A DNA stretch of 64,000 nt, from the NCBI RefSeq assembly GCF_945957355.1, contig NZ_CAMFKM010000004.1, positions 332,612 through 396,611 on the forward strand, read 5' to 3'. A program made the position numbers and the translations under genes. This DNA comes from an uncultured Reyranella sp. GTDB lineage: Bacteria > Pseudomonadota > Alphaproteobacteria > Reyranellales > Reyranellaceae. The notes beneath the pieces were generated by a model that saw only the letters and a program-made list of their open reading frames with translations, did not search any database and was not told the DNA's origin. Of the stretch, positions 36,686-46,850 are shown one piece after another (position 1 is the stretch's first letter; every line of letters begins with the position of its first letter).

Positions 36686-37975
36686 CTACTCGATCGCGAC
36701 CAGGCGGCCACCCTGAATGCGACAGAGGCCGCTGTCGGAGGTCGAGGGCCTGCCCGCCAGGGCAAGCACGCCGGGCACGTAGAGGGGGCGGCCGTTGGCG
36801 AAGCCGGCGGTCGCGACGAGGCGGGCCTGCTTGCCGGCCTCGGCCTGCGAGTAAACGACCGCCACGCCGTTTATCAGAGCGAACTCGTCTGGCCAGACGA
36901 GTCGCAACACCACCACGGAGCGGCCCTGCTCGTCGCGGGAGGTCCATCGCTCGACCTTGGGCGGCGGGCTCGGCTTGCCGACGCCACGATGGACGGCACC
37001 GTCGAGGGTGATGCCGGTCTGCGTCATCTGGCCGAGCGGCAGCATCGTGTTGATCTCCTCACCGTTCTGGCCCACCCAGATTTCCAGATGGGGAAGGTGG
37101 ATCCACGAGCCGCCGGCGGGCGAAGCGTTGGCAGGGGCGGGATCGAACACCTGCACAATCAGCGCGTTGCTGCCGACGCCGATCGTCCTGATCTCCGCCG
37201 CCTGACCGGCCGGTGCGGGCTTGCCCCACACGACAAAGCCGTTGTCGCCGGCCGTCGTCATGCCGGGCACACAGTTGCCGAGCGCTGTGCCGGCCGGAAT
37301 CGCCGCCTTGTCCGGCAGGCCCGGCGCAACCACCGGATAGGCGCCCACCGTTTCGGCGTCGATCCTCGCCGCAAAGGCCTTCGGCGGCTTGGGCCATGAC
37401 GGACAGCCCACGCCGGCATCGCGTTGCGTGCTGTCCTTCGCCAGCGTTCGCACCAGCCGCGTCCGAAAGTCGATGTCGGTCAGCGTACCGCTCTGCTCCG
37501 AGACATTGTGGTAGCTGCAATCCTGCTCGGTCACGGCGCGGAAGGGCACCAGCGAATAGGAGACCTCCGTCGACCAGCGCCACGACGAGCCGCCATACTG
37601 ATGGTGAACAAGGCGGTTGGGGCCGATCTCGACCTCGTCTTCGCCGACGCCGGCCATGCCGTAGCCGTCGTTGCACAGTTGCAGCAGTTGCTTGGGTGCC
37701 GCGGTGCCGTCCAGCAGCCAGTATTCGACACCGCCATCGCGCGCATTGCCGTTGATGCAGCCTTCGTCCTGATCCTTGGGCCTGTCGGCGAGGCCGAGGC
37801 GGACTTCCACGACGGCGAGCGCTGCGCCTGCGGGCGACCTGCCCGCGTCGCGGGTCCTCTCGACCTTGCAGCTCGTGCGTTTACCGCAGATCGCCGCCGT
37901 CTGGGCGGCATCGGGCGTTGCAAATGCGGAGAGGGGAAGCAGCAGAGATCCAGTCGCCCAAAGCAGGGCGAGCAT
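36686..37975 (-). CDS. Exported protein of unknown function
   Basis: I do not recognise this family. From ATG at 37975 (AGGG upstream) it has 429 residues with a clean signal peptide, MLALLWATGSLLLPLSAFA. The mature part has several cysteines (AICGKRTSCKVERT, CINGNARDGG, LCNDGYGMAG, QDCSYHN), consistent with disulfides, and repeated beta-rich stretches such as GGSWIHLPHLEIWVGQNGEE. An in-frame ATG at 38074 would add 33 basic residues. It is divergent from the RTX protease (190 bp between starts) and convergent with the aldo/keto reductase (4 bp). It might be a periplasmic or surface-associated binding protein; no function is claimed. Confidence 0.7.
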   Translation of the reverse strand: MLALLWATGSLLLPLSAFATPDAAQTAAICGKRTSCKVERTRDAGRSPAGAALAVVEVRLGLADRPKDQDEGCINGNARDGGVEYWLLDGTAAPKQLLQLCNDGYGMAGVGEDEVEIGPNRLVHHQYGGSSWRWSTEVSYSLVPFRAVTEQDCSYHNVSEQSGTLTDIDFRTRLVRTLAKDSTQRDAGVGCPSWPKPPKAFAARIDAETVGAYPVVAPGLPDKAAIPAGTALGNCVPGMTTAGDNGFVVWGKPAPAGQAAEIRTIGVGSNALIVQVFDPAPANASPAGGSWIHLPHLEIWVGQNGEEINTMLPLGQMTQTGITLDGAVHRGVGKPSPPPKVERWTSRDEQGRSVVVLRLVWPDEFALINGVAVVYSQAEAGKQARLVATAGFANGRPLYVPGVLALAGRPSTSDSGLCRIQGGRLVAIE

Positions 37976-38164
37976 CGCGGTTACCCTGCCGGCACGGCGG
38001 ATGGCCTGCGGTGCACGATCATCTTCCAATCCTTTAGGGCTCTGTCCGTGCGTCACAAGAAATCCGGCGGGCATCTTCGCAAATCGATGGTAGAACTAGA
38101 CGGTTCATTTACTGCATTTTCGGTGCAGTAATCCTGTCGGCGTGAGTATTGGGGGTATTGGGGC

Positions 38165-40624
38165 ATGGCCAGTTCGGATTCACCTGTCACCAAGGGCGGG
38201 AATTTCGCGGGTACGTTCAGTTCCTACACGGTTGTCGACCCCAATGTGCGGGCGCTCCTGTCCGATCACTATTGGACCTCGGATGTCGAGGGCACCACAC
38301 CGGCAACAACGTTCACCTATTTCTTCCCCACCGACAAGGACGACTATCCCGACGACTATGTGGATCAGAACGGCCTGACCGCCTTCAAGCCCACCGACGA
38401 AAATCAACAGGCTGCGGCGGTCATCGGTTTCAAGCTCATCTCCTACTACACCGGCCTCACCTTCGACCTGAGCACCACGTCGGATGCTTCCTTCAGGATT
38501 GCAGGCGCCACCGGCCTTGCAGGCAACGAGGGGGGATCGCACGCCAACTACCCCCTTAACTATCCCGGCAATTCGATCTCCAATGCAGCCGGGGACGTAT
38601 ATCTTGGCGAGAATGGCGAGTTCGAAACAGAGCAGCTTTACGGCGAAGACGCCTTCGCCAGCGTCATCCACGAGATGGGGCATGCGCTCGGCCTGAAGCA
38701 CCCCTTCGAGCTCTATCCGAACGGTCCCATTGCCACCGACCGGAACGACATCGAATTCACGGTGATGACCTACTCGTCGTTCCTGAGCGGCGAGGTGAGC
38801 GTGAACGCCAACACGACGGCGCCGTCCGGCTCATCCGTCTCCAGCTACATGATGTACGACATCGCGGCATTGCAGGCGATGTACGGCGCCAACTTCGACA
38901 AGGGCAAGACCGACGTCAAGCCTGCGGTGCAGGACACCTACACCTGGGATACCGACGGCAGGCAATACATCAATGGCGAGGAAGCCCCCAATACCGGCCC
39001 CACGGCCACGAAGAAGATCTTTACCACCGTGTGGACGCAAGGTGCCGACACCACCTTCGATCTCAGCAATTTCAGCGACGACCAGTACGACGACATGCGA
39101 CCGGGGAAGTGGCTGCGCTTCTCGAACAGCCAGCTCGCCGACCTTAATTCAGAGGCGCCTGAGGGATCGCCGGAATATCAGGCCCAGGGCAACGTCTACA
39201 ACAGCCTGCTCTACCAGGACGACAAGCGATCGGAGATCGGCTCCCTGAAGGCCGGCTCCGGCAACGACACCATCATCGGCAACGATCTCAACAACACGAT
39301 CTGGGGGAATGACGGAGACGATACGATCGACGGCGGGATAGGCAACGATATCCTCTATGGCGGGAGCGGCGACGATGTCCTGAATGGCGGTTTCGGGCGG
39401 GAGAATGAACTGCATGGCGGCGACGGTATCGACACTGCTTCGTACCTGGGCCGTACGGGCGTGGTTTATGCCGATCTCACCGCCCACTACGCCACGGTCG
39501 ATTACTACGCCGCCGATACCTACGACAGCATCGAGAACCTGACGGGCGGCTCGGGGGCCAACACCCTGATCGGCGACGCCGGCGACAACACGCTGACCGG
39601 CGGCAAGAGCAACGATCAGCTTTATGGCTTCGACGGCGACGACGTACTCGTCGGCAATGCCGGCAATGACATGCTGAACGGCGGTCTCGGCGCCGACAAG
39701 CTGTCAGGCGGCGATGGCGACGACAGCCTGCTGGTCGATGCCGCCGACACCTCGATCGACGGCGGCGCCGGCTTCGACTCGGCGCTGGTGCAGACCGCCG
39801 ACGCCGTGACCCTCGACATGGCGGCGTCCTCGATCGAATGGGCGCGCGGCAACGACGGCAACGATGTCTTCACGGGCGCGGCCCAGACCGTCGGCGTCTA
39901 CATCTACGGCATGAACGGCAACGACACGATCACTGGATCGGCGTTCGCCGACTATCTCAACGGCGGCGAGGGCAACGACAACCTGCTCGGCGGTGCCGGC
40001 AACGACACGCTGATCGGCGGCCCCGGCTCCGATGTCCTGCGCGGCCAGGCGGGCGACGACGTCCTGATCGAAGAGGGCGGCGACAGCCTGATCGATGGTG
40101 GCGAAGGCTTCGATTCGCTCTACGTCTGGTCTTCCGGGGGCCTGAGCCTGAACATGACGACGGCCTCGATCGAATGGGTGCAGGGCTCGGTCCAGGGCGG
40201 CGACAATCTCGATGCGACCGGCAACACCGTGGACACCTTCATCTACGGCTGGGGCGGAGCCGACGTCCTGACCGGCGGCTGGGGCAGCGACTACATCGCC
40301 GGCGGCGACGGAGACGACGTCCTGACGGGCGGTGCCGGCAACGACACGCTGATCGGAGAAGCCGGCGCGAACCGCTACGTCTACTCCGACATCGCCTGGG
40401 GAGCCGACACGATCTTCTTTTTCGGCGGGCACACCGACAAGATCGACTTCACGGCGATCGGCACGATCCACTCGCTCTCGGATTTCACGATGCACGAATG
40501 GGATGCAGGCGGCGGTTCGACCTCGACGACGCTGTTCCATACCCAGGGAGCAACGACCAGTGCGATCACGCTGATGGGAGTTGCAGAGGCCAACATCCTC
40601 GCATCGGACTTCCTCTTCGCCTGA
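38165..40624 (+). CDS. Serralysin-like RTX zinc metalloprotease
   Basis: An 819-residue predicted secreted protease. The metzincin zinc site is HEMGHALGLKH with His169, Glu170, His173 and His179, and a Met-turn VMTYSSF follows. A serralysin C-domain comes next, then long runs of calcium-binding GGxGxDxxx nonapeptides from about residue 360 (for example GSGNDTIIG and GGAGNDTLIG). A unit of about 112 residues is repeated (starting near 531 and 643, each with GFDS...SIEW). There is no Sec signal; RTX proteins leave by a type I exporter through a C-terminal signal, but no exporter genes are in the window. It is convergent with the TauD gene. Confidence 0.9.
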   Translation: MASSDSPVTKGGNFAGTFSSYTVVDPNVRALLSDHYWTSDVEGTTPATTFTYFFPTDKDDYPDDYVDQNGLTAFKPTDENQQAAAVIGFKLISYYTGLTFDLSTTSDASFRIAGATGLAGNEGGSHANYPLNYPGNSISNAAGDVYLGENGEFETEQLYGEDAFASVIHEMGHALGLKHPFELYPNGPIATDRNDIEFTVMTYSSFLSGEVSVNANTTAPSGSSVSSYMMYDIAALQAMYGANFDKGKTDVKPAVQDTYTWDTDGRQYINGEEAPNTGPTATKKIFTTVWTQGADTTFDLSNFSDDQYDDMRPGKWLRFSNSQLADLNSEAPEGSPEYQAQGNVYNSLLYQDDKRSEIGSLKAGSGNDTIIGNDLNNTIWGNDGDDTIDGGIGNDILYGGSGDDVLNGGFGRENELHGGDGIDTASYLGRTGVVYADLTAHYATVDYYAADTYDSIENLTGGSGANTLIGDAGDNTLTGGKSNDQLYGFDGDDVLVGNAGNDMLNGGLGADKLSGGDGDDSLLVDAADTSIDGGAGFDSALVQTADAVTLDMAASSIEWARGNDGNDVFTGAAQTVGVYIYGMNGNDTITGSAFADYLNGGEGNDNLLGGAGNDTLIGGPGSDVLRGQAGDDVLIEEGGDSLIDGGEGFDSLYVWSSGGLSLNMTTASIEWVQGSVQGGDNLDATGNTVDTFIYGWGGADVLTGGWGSDYIAGGDGDDVLTGGAGNDTLIGEAGANRYVYSDIAWGADTIFFFGGHTDKIDFTAIGTIHSLSDFTMHEWDAGGGSTSTTLFHTQGATTSAITLMGVAEANILASDFLFA

Positions 40625-40646
40625 TCGGCGGCGGGAACAGCCCTGT

Positions 40647-40671
40647 GGCGGTTCAGCCTGGCTGAACCGCC
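40647..40671. terminator. 11-bp perfect hairpin between convergent RTX protease and TauD genes
   Basis: GGCGGTTCAGC (40647-40657), CTG loop, GCTGAACCGCC (40661-40671). It lies 22 bp past the protease stop and overlaps the last codons of the dioxygenase gene. There is no T-run, so it may act as a weak or factor-aided terminator in either direction. Confidence 0.5.
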
Positions 40672-41531
40672 TCGCCCACGATTTGCGTCCGGTGCATGAG
40701 CCGGCGCAGGCTCTCGTCGAAGGCGTCGCGGCGATGCATGACGCAGCGATTGTCCCACATGACAAGGTCGCCGGCGCGCCACTTCTGGTACCAGGCGAAC
40801 TTCTCCTGCGTCGCGTGGGCCCAGATCGCGTCGAGCAGTTCCTCGCTCTCCTCGACCTCGAGTCCGTGGATGTAGGCGCCGGGACGGCGGCCGAGGAACA
40901 GCGCCTTGCGGCCAGTGTCGGGGTGCAGGCGGACGAGGGGATGCACGGCGCCCGGCGTATGGCGTACGTCGACCGTGCGCTGGAAGCCCTTGCGTAGTTC
41001 TCCCGCCGAGTTGCGGCTGGAATCGTGGATGCAGACCTTGCCCTCGATCGCGCGCTTCAGCTCGGGCGACAGCGTCTCGTAGGCCGCATACATGTTGAGG
41101 AAGCCGGTGTTTCCGCCGTCGGCCGGCACTTCGAGCGCGTAGAGCAGCGAGGCCCGCGGCGGCAGCGGATTGTAGGACATGTCGGTGTGCCACACGAGTT
41201 CGTAGCTGCCGAGGCTGCCGACCGCCTTGCCGTCTTTCTTGACGCTGGCGATGACGGCCACCCATTCGCGCGCCTCGTCGATCACGTCGGAGTCCGCGCG
41301 GTCGAGACTGGCGGCCGAAATCGGCACCCTGTCGAGTTCGCCGAAGCGGGCGCTGAACTGGATGAGCATGCGGTCGTCGAGCTGCTGCCCCGAAAACCGC
41401 AGCACCAGGTGCTTGCCCCAGGCCTCGGCGATGCGGGAAAAGACCTCGTCGCTGACGGGCCTGGACAGGTCGATGCCGTGAACATCGGCGGCGAGGGCCG
41501 CACCGGTCGGCTGGATCCACAGATCACTCAT
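40653..41531 (-). CDS. TauD/TfdA-family Fe(II)/2-oxoglutarate dioxygenase
   Basis: A 292-residue cupin-fold dioxygenase. The iron-binding HxD is His115/Asp117 in VWHTDMSYN; the distal His and 2-oxoglutarate-binding Arg lie in the C-terminal VMHRRDAFDESLRRLMHRTQ. Family members hydroxylate taurine, phenoxyacetates or other acids. ATG at 41531 is chosen for its AAGGAA site and the family N-terminus MSDLWIQPTGAALAADVHGI. It is the last gene of a three-gene minus-strand operon with the SDR and enoyl-CoA hydratase, 13 bp after the SDR. Context suggests breakdown of an organic acid through CoA esters. Confidence 0.9.
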   Translation of the reverse strand: MSDLWIQPTGAALAADVHGIDLSRPVSDEVFSRIAEAWGKHLVLRFSGQQLDDRMLIQFSARFGELDRVPISAASLDRADSDVIDEAREWVAVIASVKKDGKAVGSLGSYELVWHTDMSYNPLPPRASLLYALEVPADGGNTGFLNMYAAYETLSPELKRAIEGKVCIHDSSRNSAGELRKGFQRTVDVRHTPGAVHPLVRLHPDTGRKALFLGRRPGAYIHGLEVEESEELLDAIWAHATQEKFAWYQKWRAGDLVMWDNRCVMHRRDAFDESLRRLMHRTQIVGEAVQPG

Positions 41532-41544
41532 CGGGAACGTTCCT

Positions 41545-42297
41545 TCATCCGTGCATGGTGAGGCCGCCGGAGACGCTGATCGTCTGGCCGGTGATGAAAC
41601 CCGCATCGTCACTGGCGAGGAAGCACACGGCGCCCGGAATGTCCTCGGGCTGGCCGACGCGTTTCATCGGGATGGCGCCTACGAGGGCCGCGCGGACCTT
41701 CTGGCCGCGCTCGTCGTCGCCTGCGACGGCCGCCAGCAGCGGCGTGTCGGTCGGGCCGGGGCACACTGCGTTCAGGGTGATGCCCTTGCGCGCGACCTCG
41801 CGGGCCACCGTCTTGGTGAAGGCGATGATGCCGCCCTTGCAGGCCGAATAGACGGCTTCCTGCGAGGAGCCGACGCGGCCCGCATCCGAGGCGATGTTGA
41901 CGATGCGGCCGCCGCCGCGCGCCACCATGCCCTTCAGCACGACGTGGCTCATGTTGAGCGGGCCGCGCAGGTTGATGGCGATGAGCTGGTCCCAGAGATC
42001 GGGCGTGGTGTCGACGAAGTTGGCGAAGCGGTCCCAGCCGGCGTTGTTCACGAGGATGTCGGTCGGGCCGGCCTTGCGTTCGAAGTCGGCGATCGCCTCA
42101 CCGACGGCCGCATAGTCGGCGATGTCGACACCGGACGCATATCCGTTGATCTCGTCCGCGACCTTCTTCGCGCCGTCGAGGTTCTTGTCGAACACGCCGA
42201 CGCGTGTGCCGTAGCCCGCGAAGCGGCGGCAGATCGCGCTGCCGATCGCGCCGGCACCGCCGGTCACGATGACGTTCTTGCCTTCGAGTCCGCGCAT
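41545..42297 (-). CDS. Short-chain dehydrogenase/reductase
   Basis: A 250-residue NAD(P)-dependent SDR: cofactor loop VIVTGGAGAIGSAICRRFAG near the N-terminus, DILVNNAGW, catalytic Ser in IVNIASDAGR and Tyr/Lys in AVYSACKGG, and the C-terminal ITGQTISVSGGLTMHG. An acidic residue (VFDKN) after the second strand favours NAD. It looks like a 2-hydroxy- or 3-hydroxyacyl-CoA dehydrogenase. Two ATGs are adjacent; 42297 has GGAGG at better spacing than 42300. Middle gene of the ECH-SDR-TauD operon, 13 bp from each neighbour. Confidence 0.92.
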   Translation of the reverse strand: MRGLEGKNVIVTGGAGAIGSAICRRFAGYGTRVGVFDKNLDGAKKVADEINGYASGVDIADYAAVGEAIADFERKAGPTDILVNNAGWDRFANFVDTTPDLWDQLIAINLRGPLNMSHVVLKGMVARGGGRIVNIASDAGRVGSSQEAVYSACKGGIIAFTKTVAREVARKGITLNAVCPGPTDTPLLAAVAGDDERGQKVRAALVGAIPMKRVGQPEDIPGAVCFLASDDAGFITGQTISVSGGLTMHG

Positions 42298-42310
42298 CAT
42301 CGCCTCCGGG

Positions 42311-43123
42311 TCAGAGCGGCGAATAGGGATCGAACTTCGGCTTGCGCTTCTCGAGATGCGAGGCAAGGCCTTCCTTCACGTCCGGCCCCACGAAGCCCAG
42401 CATCTCGAGGCCGAGCGACGTGTCGAAGGTCGGGCCCATCATGCGCAGCCAGTTGTTGAGAGCGTACTTGGTGAAGCGGATCGAGGTCTGGGCGCCCTCG
42501 GCCAGCTTGGTGGCGACCTCCAGCCCCTTGGCTTCGAGCTGGTCGTCCTCGACGCAGAGCGACACCAAACCGATGCGCTCCGCTTCCTCGCCGTCGACGG
42601 CCTCGCAGAGCAGCAGGTAGTACTTGGCCTTGGCCATGCCGCAGAGCAGGGGCCAGACGATGCAGGCATGGTCGCCGGCAGCGACGCCGAGACGGGTATG
42701 GCCGTCGATGATCTTGGCCTTCTTCGAGGCAATCGAGACATCGGCCAGGATGCCGGCGACGAGGCCCGCGCCGACGGCGGGGCCGCGCATCGTACTGACG
42801 ATCGGCTTGGAGCAGTTGATCACGTTGTAGACGATGTCGCGCGCTTCCTTCCACGTGCGGAGCAGCGCGTTGTGATCCTTCATGTTCTTTTCGATGATGT
42901 CGAAGTCGCCGCCCGCGGAGAACACCTTGCCGCCGGCGCCCTGGATGATCACGCAGTTGACCGTGTCGTCGCCGTCGATGTCGCGCCACACGTCGACCAG
43001 TTCGCGATGCATGATCGCGTCGGTCGCGTTGTACTTGTCGGGTCGGTTCATGGTGACGCGCAGCACCTTGGGGTGCGGGCGATCGAAGAGCAGGCGCTGG
43101 TAGCGATTTTGCCAGTCGGACAT
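42311..43123 (-). CDS. Enoyl-CoA hydratase/isomerase family protein
   Basis: A 270-residue crotonase-fold enzyme starting [20 protein letters not shown]. The oxyanion-hole blocks are [17 protein letters not shown] and [20 protein letters not shown]. The hydratase Glu positions are not the usual pair: the second block has [13 protein letters not shown] where classical enzymes show a Glu, so isomerase, hydrolase or another crotonase reaction is possible. It leads the minus-strand operon with the SDR and TauD dioxygenase, 114 bp past the trpE stop on the same strand. Confidence 0.9.
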   Translation of the reverse strand: MSDWQNRYQRLLFDRPHPKVLRVTMNRPDKYNATDAIMHRELVDVWRDIDGDDTVNCVIIQGAGGKVFSAGGDFDIIEKNMKDHNALLRTWKEARDIVYNVINCSKPIVSTMRGPAVGAGLVAGILADVSIASKKAKIIDGHTRLGVAAGDHACIVWPLLCGMAKAKYYLLLCEAVDGEEAERIGLVSLCVEDDQLEAKGLEVATKLAEGAQTSIRFTKYALNNWLRMMGPTFDTSLGLEMLGFVGPDVKEGLASHLEKRKPKFDPYSPL

Positions 43124-43237
43124 GGGCTTTCCTCCGTTGCGCGGGAGGTTAGCACGTCAAGCGGACGCCCCAAGGCCCCGGTCCGCATGGAGAAAAGGCC
43201 GGCTCGTGCCTCCGAGGAGGGCAGGAAAGCGCCGAGG

Positions 43238-44770
43238 TCAGCGCCGCGTGTTGCCGGCGGTCCACTGGCCGGCGCTGGCGAAGCGCACGGCCTCTTCGGC
43301 TGCACGGACCAGGCCGAGGGCCTTCTGGACGCTCTCCTGGTACTCGGCCTCGAGGTCGGAGTCGGCAACAACGCCAACGCCGGCCTGTACGTACATGGTC
43401 TCGTCCTTCACCAGGGCCGTGCGCAGCAGGATACAGGTGTCCATCGTGCCGTTGGCCGCGAAATAACCGGCGCAGCCGGCATAGATGCCTCGGCGTACCG
43501 GCTCGACCTCGTCGATGATCTGCATGGCGCGCACCTTGGGAGCGCCTGACAGCGTGCCGGCCGGGAATCCCGCCTTCAGCACGTCGATCGCGTCGAGCCC
43601 GTCCTCGAGCGTGCCCTCGACGTGACTGCTGATGTGCTGGACGTGGCTGTACTTCTCGATGGTGAACTGCTCGACGACCCGCACCGAGCCGATCTTCGAC
43701 ACGCGGCCGACATCGTTGCGGGCCAGGTCGACCAGCATCAGATGCTCGGCGCGCTCCTTGGGGTCGGCCAGCAACTCCTCGGCAAGGCGCTTGTCCTCTT
43801 CAGGTGTCGCACCTCGGCGGCGCGTGCCGGCGAGCGGTCGGATGGTGACGGTGTTGTCTCGCAGGCGGACGAGGATCTCGGGGCTCGAGCCCACGATGGT
43901 GAAGTCGCCGTAATCGAAGAAGATCAGGAACGGCGAGGGGTTGATGCGGCGCAGCGACCGGTAGAGCGAGAGCGGCGGCAGCTTGAAGGGCAGCGAGAAG
44001 CGCTGCGACGGCACGATCTGGAAGGCGTCACCCGCGCGGATATACTCCTTGCAGGTCTCGACCATCGCCTTGAAGTCTTCCTTCGACATGTTGGCCTGCG
44101 GCTTGGGCAGGGCGTCGAGGCCCTCGGCGCTGTCACGGCGGAAGGGAAGAGTGCGCTCGAAGTCGGAGACGGCATCGGCCAGCCGCTCCTGCGCGGCCTC
44201 GTAGGCGGCACGCGCGCTGGTGCCCGTTTGCGGCCAGACGGGCGTGACCAGGGTCGCATTGTCTTCCAGCCGGTCGAAGATGCAGATCAGGGTCGGCCGC
44301 ACCATGATCGCATCGGGCAGGCCGATCGGGTCGGGATTGGTGTCGGGCAGCCGCTCCATGTCGCGGACCATGTCGTAGCCCAGGAAGCCGAACAGGCCCG
44401 AAGCCATCGGCGGCAAGCCGGGCGGCAGGTCCATCTGGCACTCCTTGATCAGGACGCGCAGCGTCTCCAGCGGCCGGCCCTCGAGCGCCTCGAACGCCTG
44501 GGAGTCGGTCTGGGCGCGACGGTTGATCTCGGCCTGGCCCTTGCGGCAGCGCCACACGACGTCGGGCTTGAAGCCGATGATCGAATAGCGGCCGCGCACC
44601 GAGCCGCCTTCCACCGATTCCAGCAGGAACGAGTTGGCGCGGCCGTCGGCCAACTTGAGGTAGGCGGAAACGGGCGTCTCGAGGTCGGCGACGAGCTTGG
44701 TCGAGACGACCTGCGGCGTGCCGGAATCGTAGCGCGCCGCGAAGGCATCGAAGTCGGGGGAGATGGACAT
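43238..44770 (-). CDS. trpE: Anthranilate synthase component I
   Basis: Makes anthranilate from chorismate with ammonia from TrpG; first step of tryptophan synthesis. The 510-residue protein starts MSISPDFDAFAARYDSGTPQ and keeps the tryptophan feedback-site motif NSFLLESVEGG (about 48-58). The chorismate-binding core includes PSPFLIFFDYGDFTIVGSSP, PLAGTRRRG, HLMLVDLARNDVGRV and GTLSGAPKVRAMQIIDE. It is monofunctional (no fused TrpG, unlike Rhizobium TrpEG). The ATG lies 10 bp after the ppiD stop, so ppiD-trpE form an operon. TrpG is 27 kb away. Confidence 0.96.
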   Translation of the reverse strand: MSISPDFDAFAARYDSGTPQVVSTKLVADLETPVSAYLKLADGRANSFLLESVEGGSVRGRYSIIGFKPDVVWRCRKGQAEINRRAQTDSQAFEALEGRPLETLRVLIKECQMDLPPGLPPMASGLFGFLGYDMVRDMERLPDTNPDPIGLPDAIMVRPTLICIFDRLEDNATLVTPVWPQTGTSARAAYEAAQERLADAVSDFERTLPFRRDSAEGLDALPKPQANMSKEDFKAMVETCKEYIRAGDAFQIVPSQRFSLPFKLPPLSLYRSLRRINPSPFLIFFDYGDFTIVGSSPEILVRLRDNTVTIRPLAGTRRRGATPEEDKRLAEELLADPKERAEHLMLVDLARNDVGRVSKIGSVRVVEQFTIEKYSHVQHISSHVEGTLEDGLDAIDVLKAGFPAGTLSGAPKVRAMQIIDEVEPVRRGIYAGCAGYFAANGTMDTCILLRTALVKDETMYVQAGVGVVADSDLEAEYQESVQKALGLVRAAEEAVRFASAGQWTAGNTRR

Positions 44771-44780
44771 TGAGGGGTCT

Positions 44781-46742
44781 CTATTGCTGAGGCGCGAAGG
44801 TCGCCTGGAAGGCGGCCTCGTCGACGGTGACGCCATACTTGGCGCGAAGCGCCGCCACGAGCTGCAGGATCAGGTCGTTGGCCACCATGGTGTCGAGCTG
44901 CTTGCCGAAGCGATCGAGCTGATCCTTGTCCTTGGCGAGGTCCGGCGGCTCGACGGACTTCACGCGCACCAGCACGTTGCCGTCGCCAGTCCGCACCGAT
45001 TGCGTCTTGTCGGGCGCGAGTTTGAAGAGCTCCTGCACGACCGGCTGGCTGAGATAGTTGCCGGCATCGGCCTCGAAGCGCGTGACCGGCTTGGTGATCC
45101 GCGCCTCCAGGCCGAGTTCCTTGGCCAGGGTCACGAAATCGGTGCCGCCGTTGGCCTTCTCCACCGCTTCCTTGACCTTCTGGTCGGCCAGCTTGCGGCG
45201 CTCCTCAGCCTGCCAGGCATCGGTAACCCTGGCTTCGACCTCGGAGAGCGCCGGCGTGCGGGCCGGCGTGATGCGGTCGGTGCGCACGATGAAATATTCG
45301 CCGCGCGGCGTTTCCAGCAGTTCGCTCTCGGCGCTTTCGCGGGTGGCGAACGCCGCCTGCACGAGCTCGGAGGCCGCCGGGCCGATCACGACCTGCTTGC
45401 CGGCGGCGTCCTGGCCGCGCGCATCCACGTTCTCGAAGGTCCTGACCTTGAGGCCGAGATCCTCGGCGGCCGCCTTCATTGACTGCGTCCGGCCCAGCAC
45501 GCGCTCGAAATCGGTGACGAGCTTGATGAGCAGGTCGGGCGCCTGCTGCGCCTTCAGGTCCTTCTCGAGCTTCTCCTTGACCTCTTCGAAGGGCACGGAC
45601 TTGCCGGCCTCGATCTTGTTGATGCGCACGATGTGCCAGCCGAGCGGCGACTGGATCGGTGCCGCGGCGATGCCCTCGGGGAGACCGAAAATGCCGTCGG
45701 CCAGCGGGCCCGGCGGCAGGTCCTTCTTGGTCACTTGGCCCAGCTTGATCACGCCGTCGGCGTTGCCGGTGACTTCCTTGGCGGCGTCCTCGAGCGACTT
45801 GCCGCCCTGAACGCCGGCGATGATCGCCTTGGCCTTGTCCTCGGTGTCGGTCATCGCCTGGTCGACGTCGCGCTTCTCGGGCGTGCCGAACTCGGCGGCG
45901 CGCGCCTCGTACTCCTGGCGCACCGCGTCGGCGGTGACGGCCACCTGGTTCTGCACGTCGTCGACCGTGATCATGACGTAGGAGAAGCTGCGGAACTCCG
46001 GTACCTGGAACTTGGCCTTGTTGGCCTCGAAATAGGCGTTGAGCTGCTCCGGCGTGGGCTTCGGCACGTCGACGACGATGGCGTCGGGAACGTAGATCGT
46101 CTCGGCGGTGCGCTTCTCGCTCTCGAGCTTGAAGATTTCGTTGCGCATCGATACCGGCGCGAGTCCGTCGGCACGTACAACGCCGAACAGCTGGCTGGCG
46201 GCAATCTCGCGACGCATGTCGACGACGAACTGGGCCTCGCTGATGCGGGCCTGCTGCAGGCGGTTGCGGTAGAGCAGGGGATCGAACGAGCCGCCGGTGC
46301 CCTGGAAGGCCGGATTGCGCGCGATGACCGCGCGGACTTCCTCGTCGCTGATGGTCAGGCCGAATTCCTGGACGGCATAGTCGAGCACGGCCCGCTGGAT
46401 GACCTCTTCGAGGGCGCGGACGTGCAAGCCGTAGCGCAGCGCCTGTTCCTGCTCCGGACGCTGGCCGGTCTGGCGCTGAATCGCCTCGAGCTGGCGATTG
46501 AACTGCTCGCGGACCTCGCTGGCATAGACGGGAGCGCCGCCGACCCACCCATAGAGCGGAATCTTCGTGCCGCCGACATGCGCGACTTCGGTGCTGCGCC
46601 CGACCGCCTTCAGCATGTCGCCGACGCCCCACAGGCCGAAGCTGATGATCAGCATGCCGAAGAGAATGGAGAGAACGATGTAGCGGGCGTACTTGCGGAA
46701 CTGATTCACGGGCCAGACAGGGGGTTCTTGACGGGGCGCCAT
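44781..46742 (-). CDS. ppiD: PpiD-like periplasmic foldase (SurA-N/parvulin domains)
   Basis: A 653-residue chaperone anchored in the inner membrane that helps newly exported proteins fold. One membrane segment (about 20-40, [20 protein letters not shown]) is followed by a SurA N-like helical domain ([20 protein letters not shown]...) and a parvulin-like domain in the middle ([20 protein letters not shown], then [16 protein letters not shown]), then a long C-terminal helical part. ATG at 46742 is used; a GTG at 46709 (VNQFRKY) would also suit. It is upstream of trpE by 10 bp, the standard alphaproteobacterial pairing, and divergent from tpiA. Confidence 0.92.
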   Translation of the reverse strand: MAPRQEPPVWPVNQFRKYARYIVLSILFGMLIISFGLWGVGDMLKAVGRSTEVAHVGGTKIPLYGWVGGAPVYASEVREQFNRQLEAIQRQTGQRPEQEQALRYGLHVRALEEVIQRAVLDYAVQEFGLTISDEEVRAVIARNPAFQGTGGSFDPLLYRNRLQQARISEAQFVVDMRREIAASQLFGVVRADGLAPVSMRNEIFKLESEKRTAETIYVPDAIVVDVPKPTPEQLNAYFEANKAKFQVPEFRSFSYVMITVDDVQNQVAVTADAVRQEYEARAAEFGTPEKRDVDQAMTDTEDKAKAIIAGVQGGKSLEDAAKEVTGNADGVIKLGQVTKKDLPPGPLADGIFGLPEGIAAAPIQSPLGWHIVRINKIEAGKSVPFEEVKEKLEKDLKAQQAPDLLIKLVTDFERVLGRTQSMKAAAEDLGLKVRTFENVDARGQDAAGKQVVIGPAASELVQAAFATRESAESELLETPRGEYFIVRTDRITPARTPALSEVEARVTDAWQAEERRKLADQKVKEAVEKANGGTDFVTLAKELGLEARITKPVTRFEADAGNYLSQPVVQELFKLAPDKTQSVRTGDGNVLVRVKSVEPPDLAKDKDQLDRFGKQLDTMVANDLILQLVAALRAKYGVTVDEAAFQATFAPQQ

Positions 46743-46781
46743 GCCTACCACCGGCCCCATGGACAGGCAACCAAGCGGCCT

Positions 46782-46810
46782 TTGACCGCAAACGCCACCA
46801 CCTTTAGATA
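46782..46810 (+). promoter_or_regulatory. Sigma-70-type promoter for tpiA
   Basis: TTGACC (-35, 46782-46787), a 17-base spacer, then TAGATA (-10, 46805-46810), with tpiA starting 40 bp downstream. Spacing is ideal and both boxes differ little from consensus. Confidence 0.6.
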
Positions 46811-46850
46811 CGCCTCCGGGCACAATGGACCGGACGGGAAGGGGAATTCG

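Noticed and set aside
38165..40624. RTX repeats considered as a DNA satellite or phase-variable tract
   Set aside because: The repeats vary at codon level and keep the calcium-binding protein pattern; they are coding repeats.
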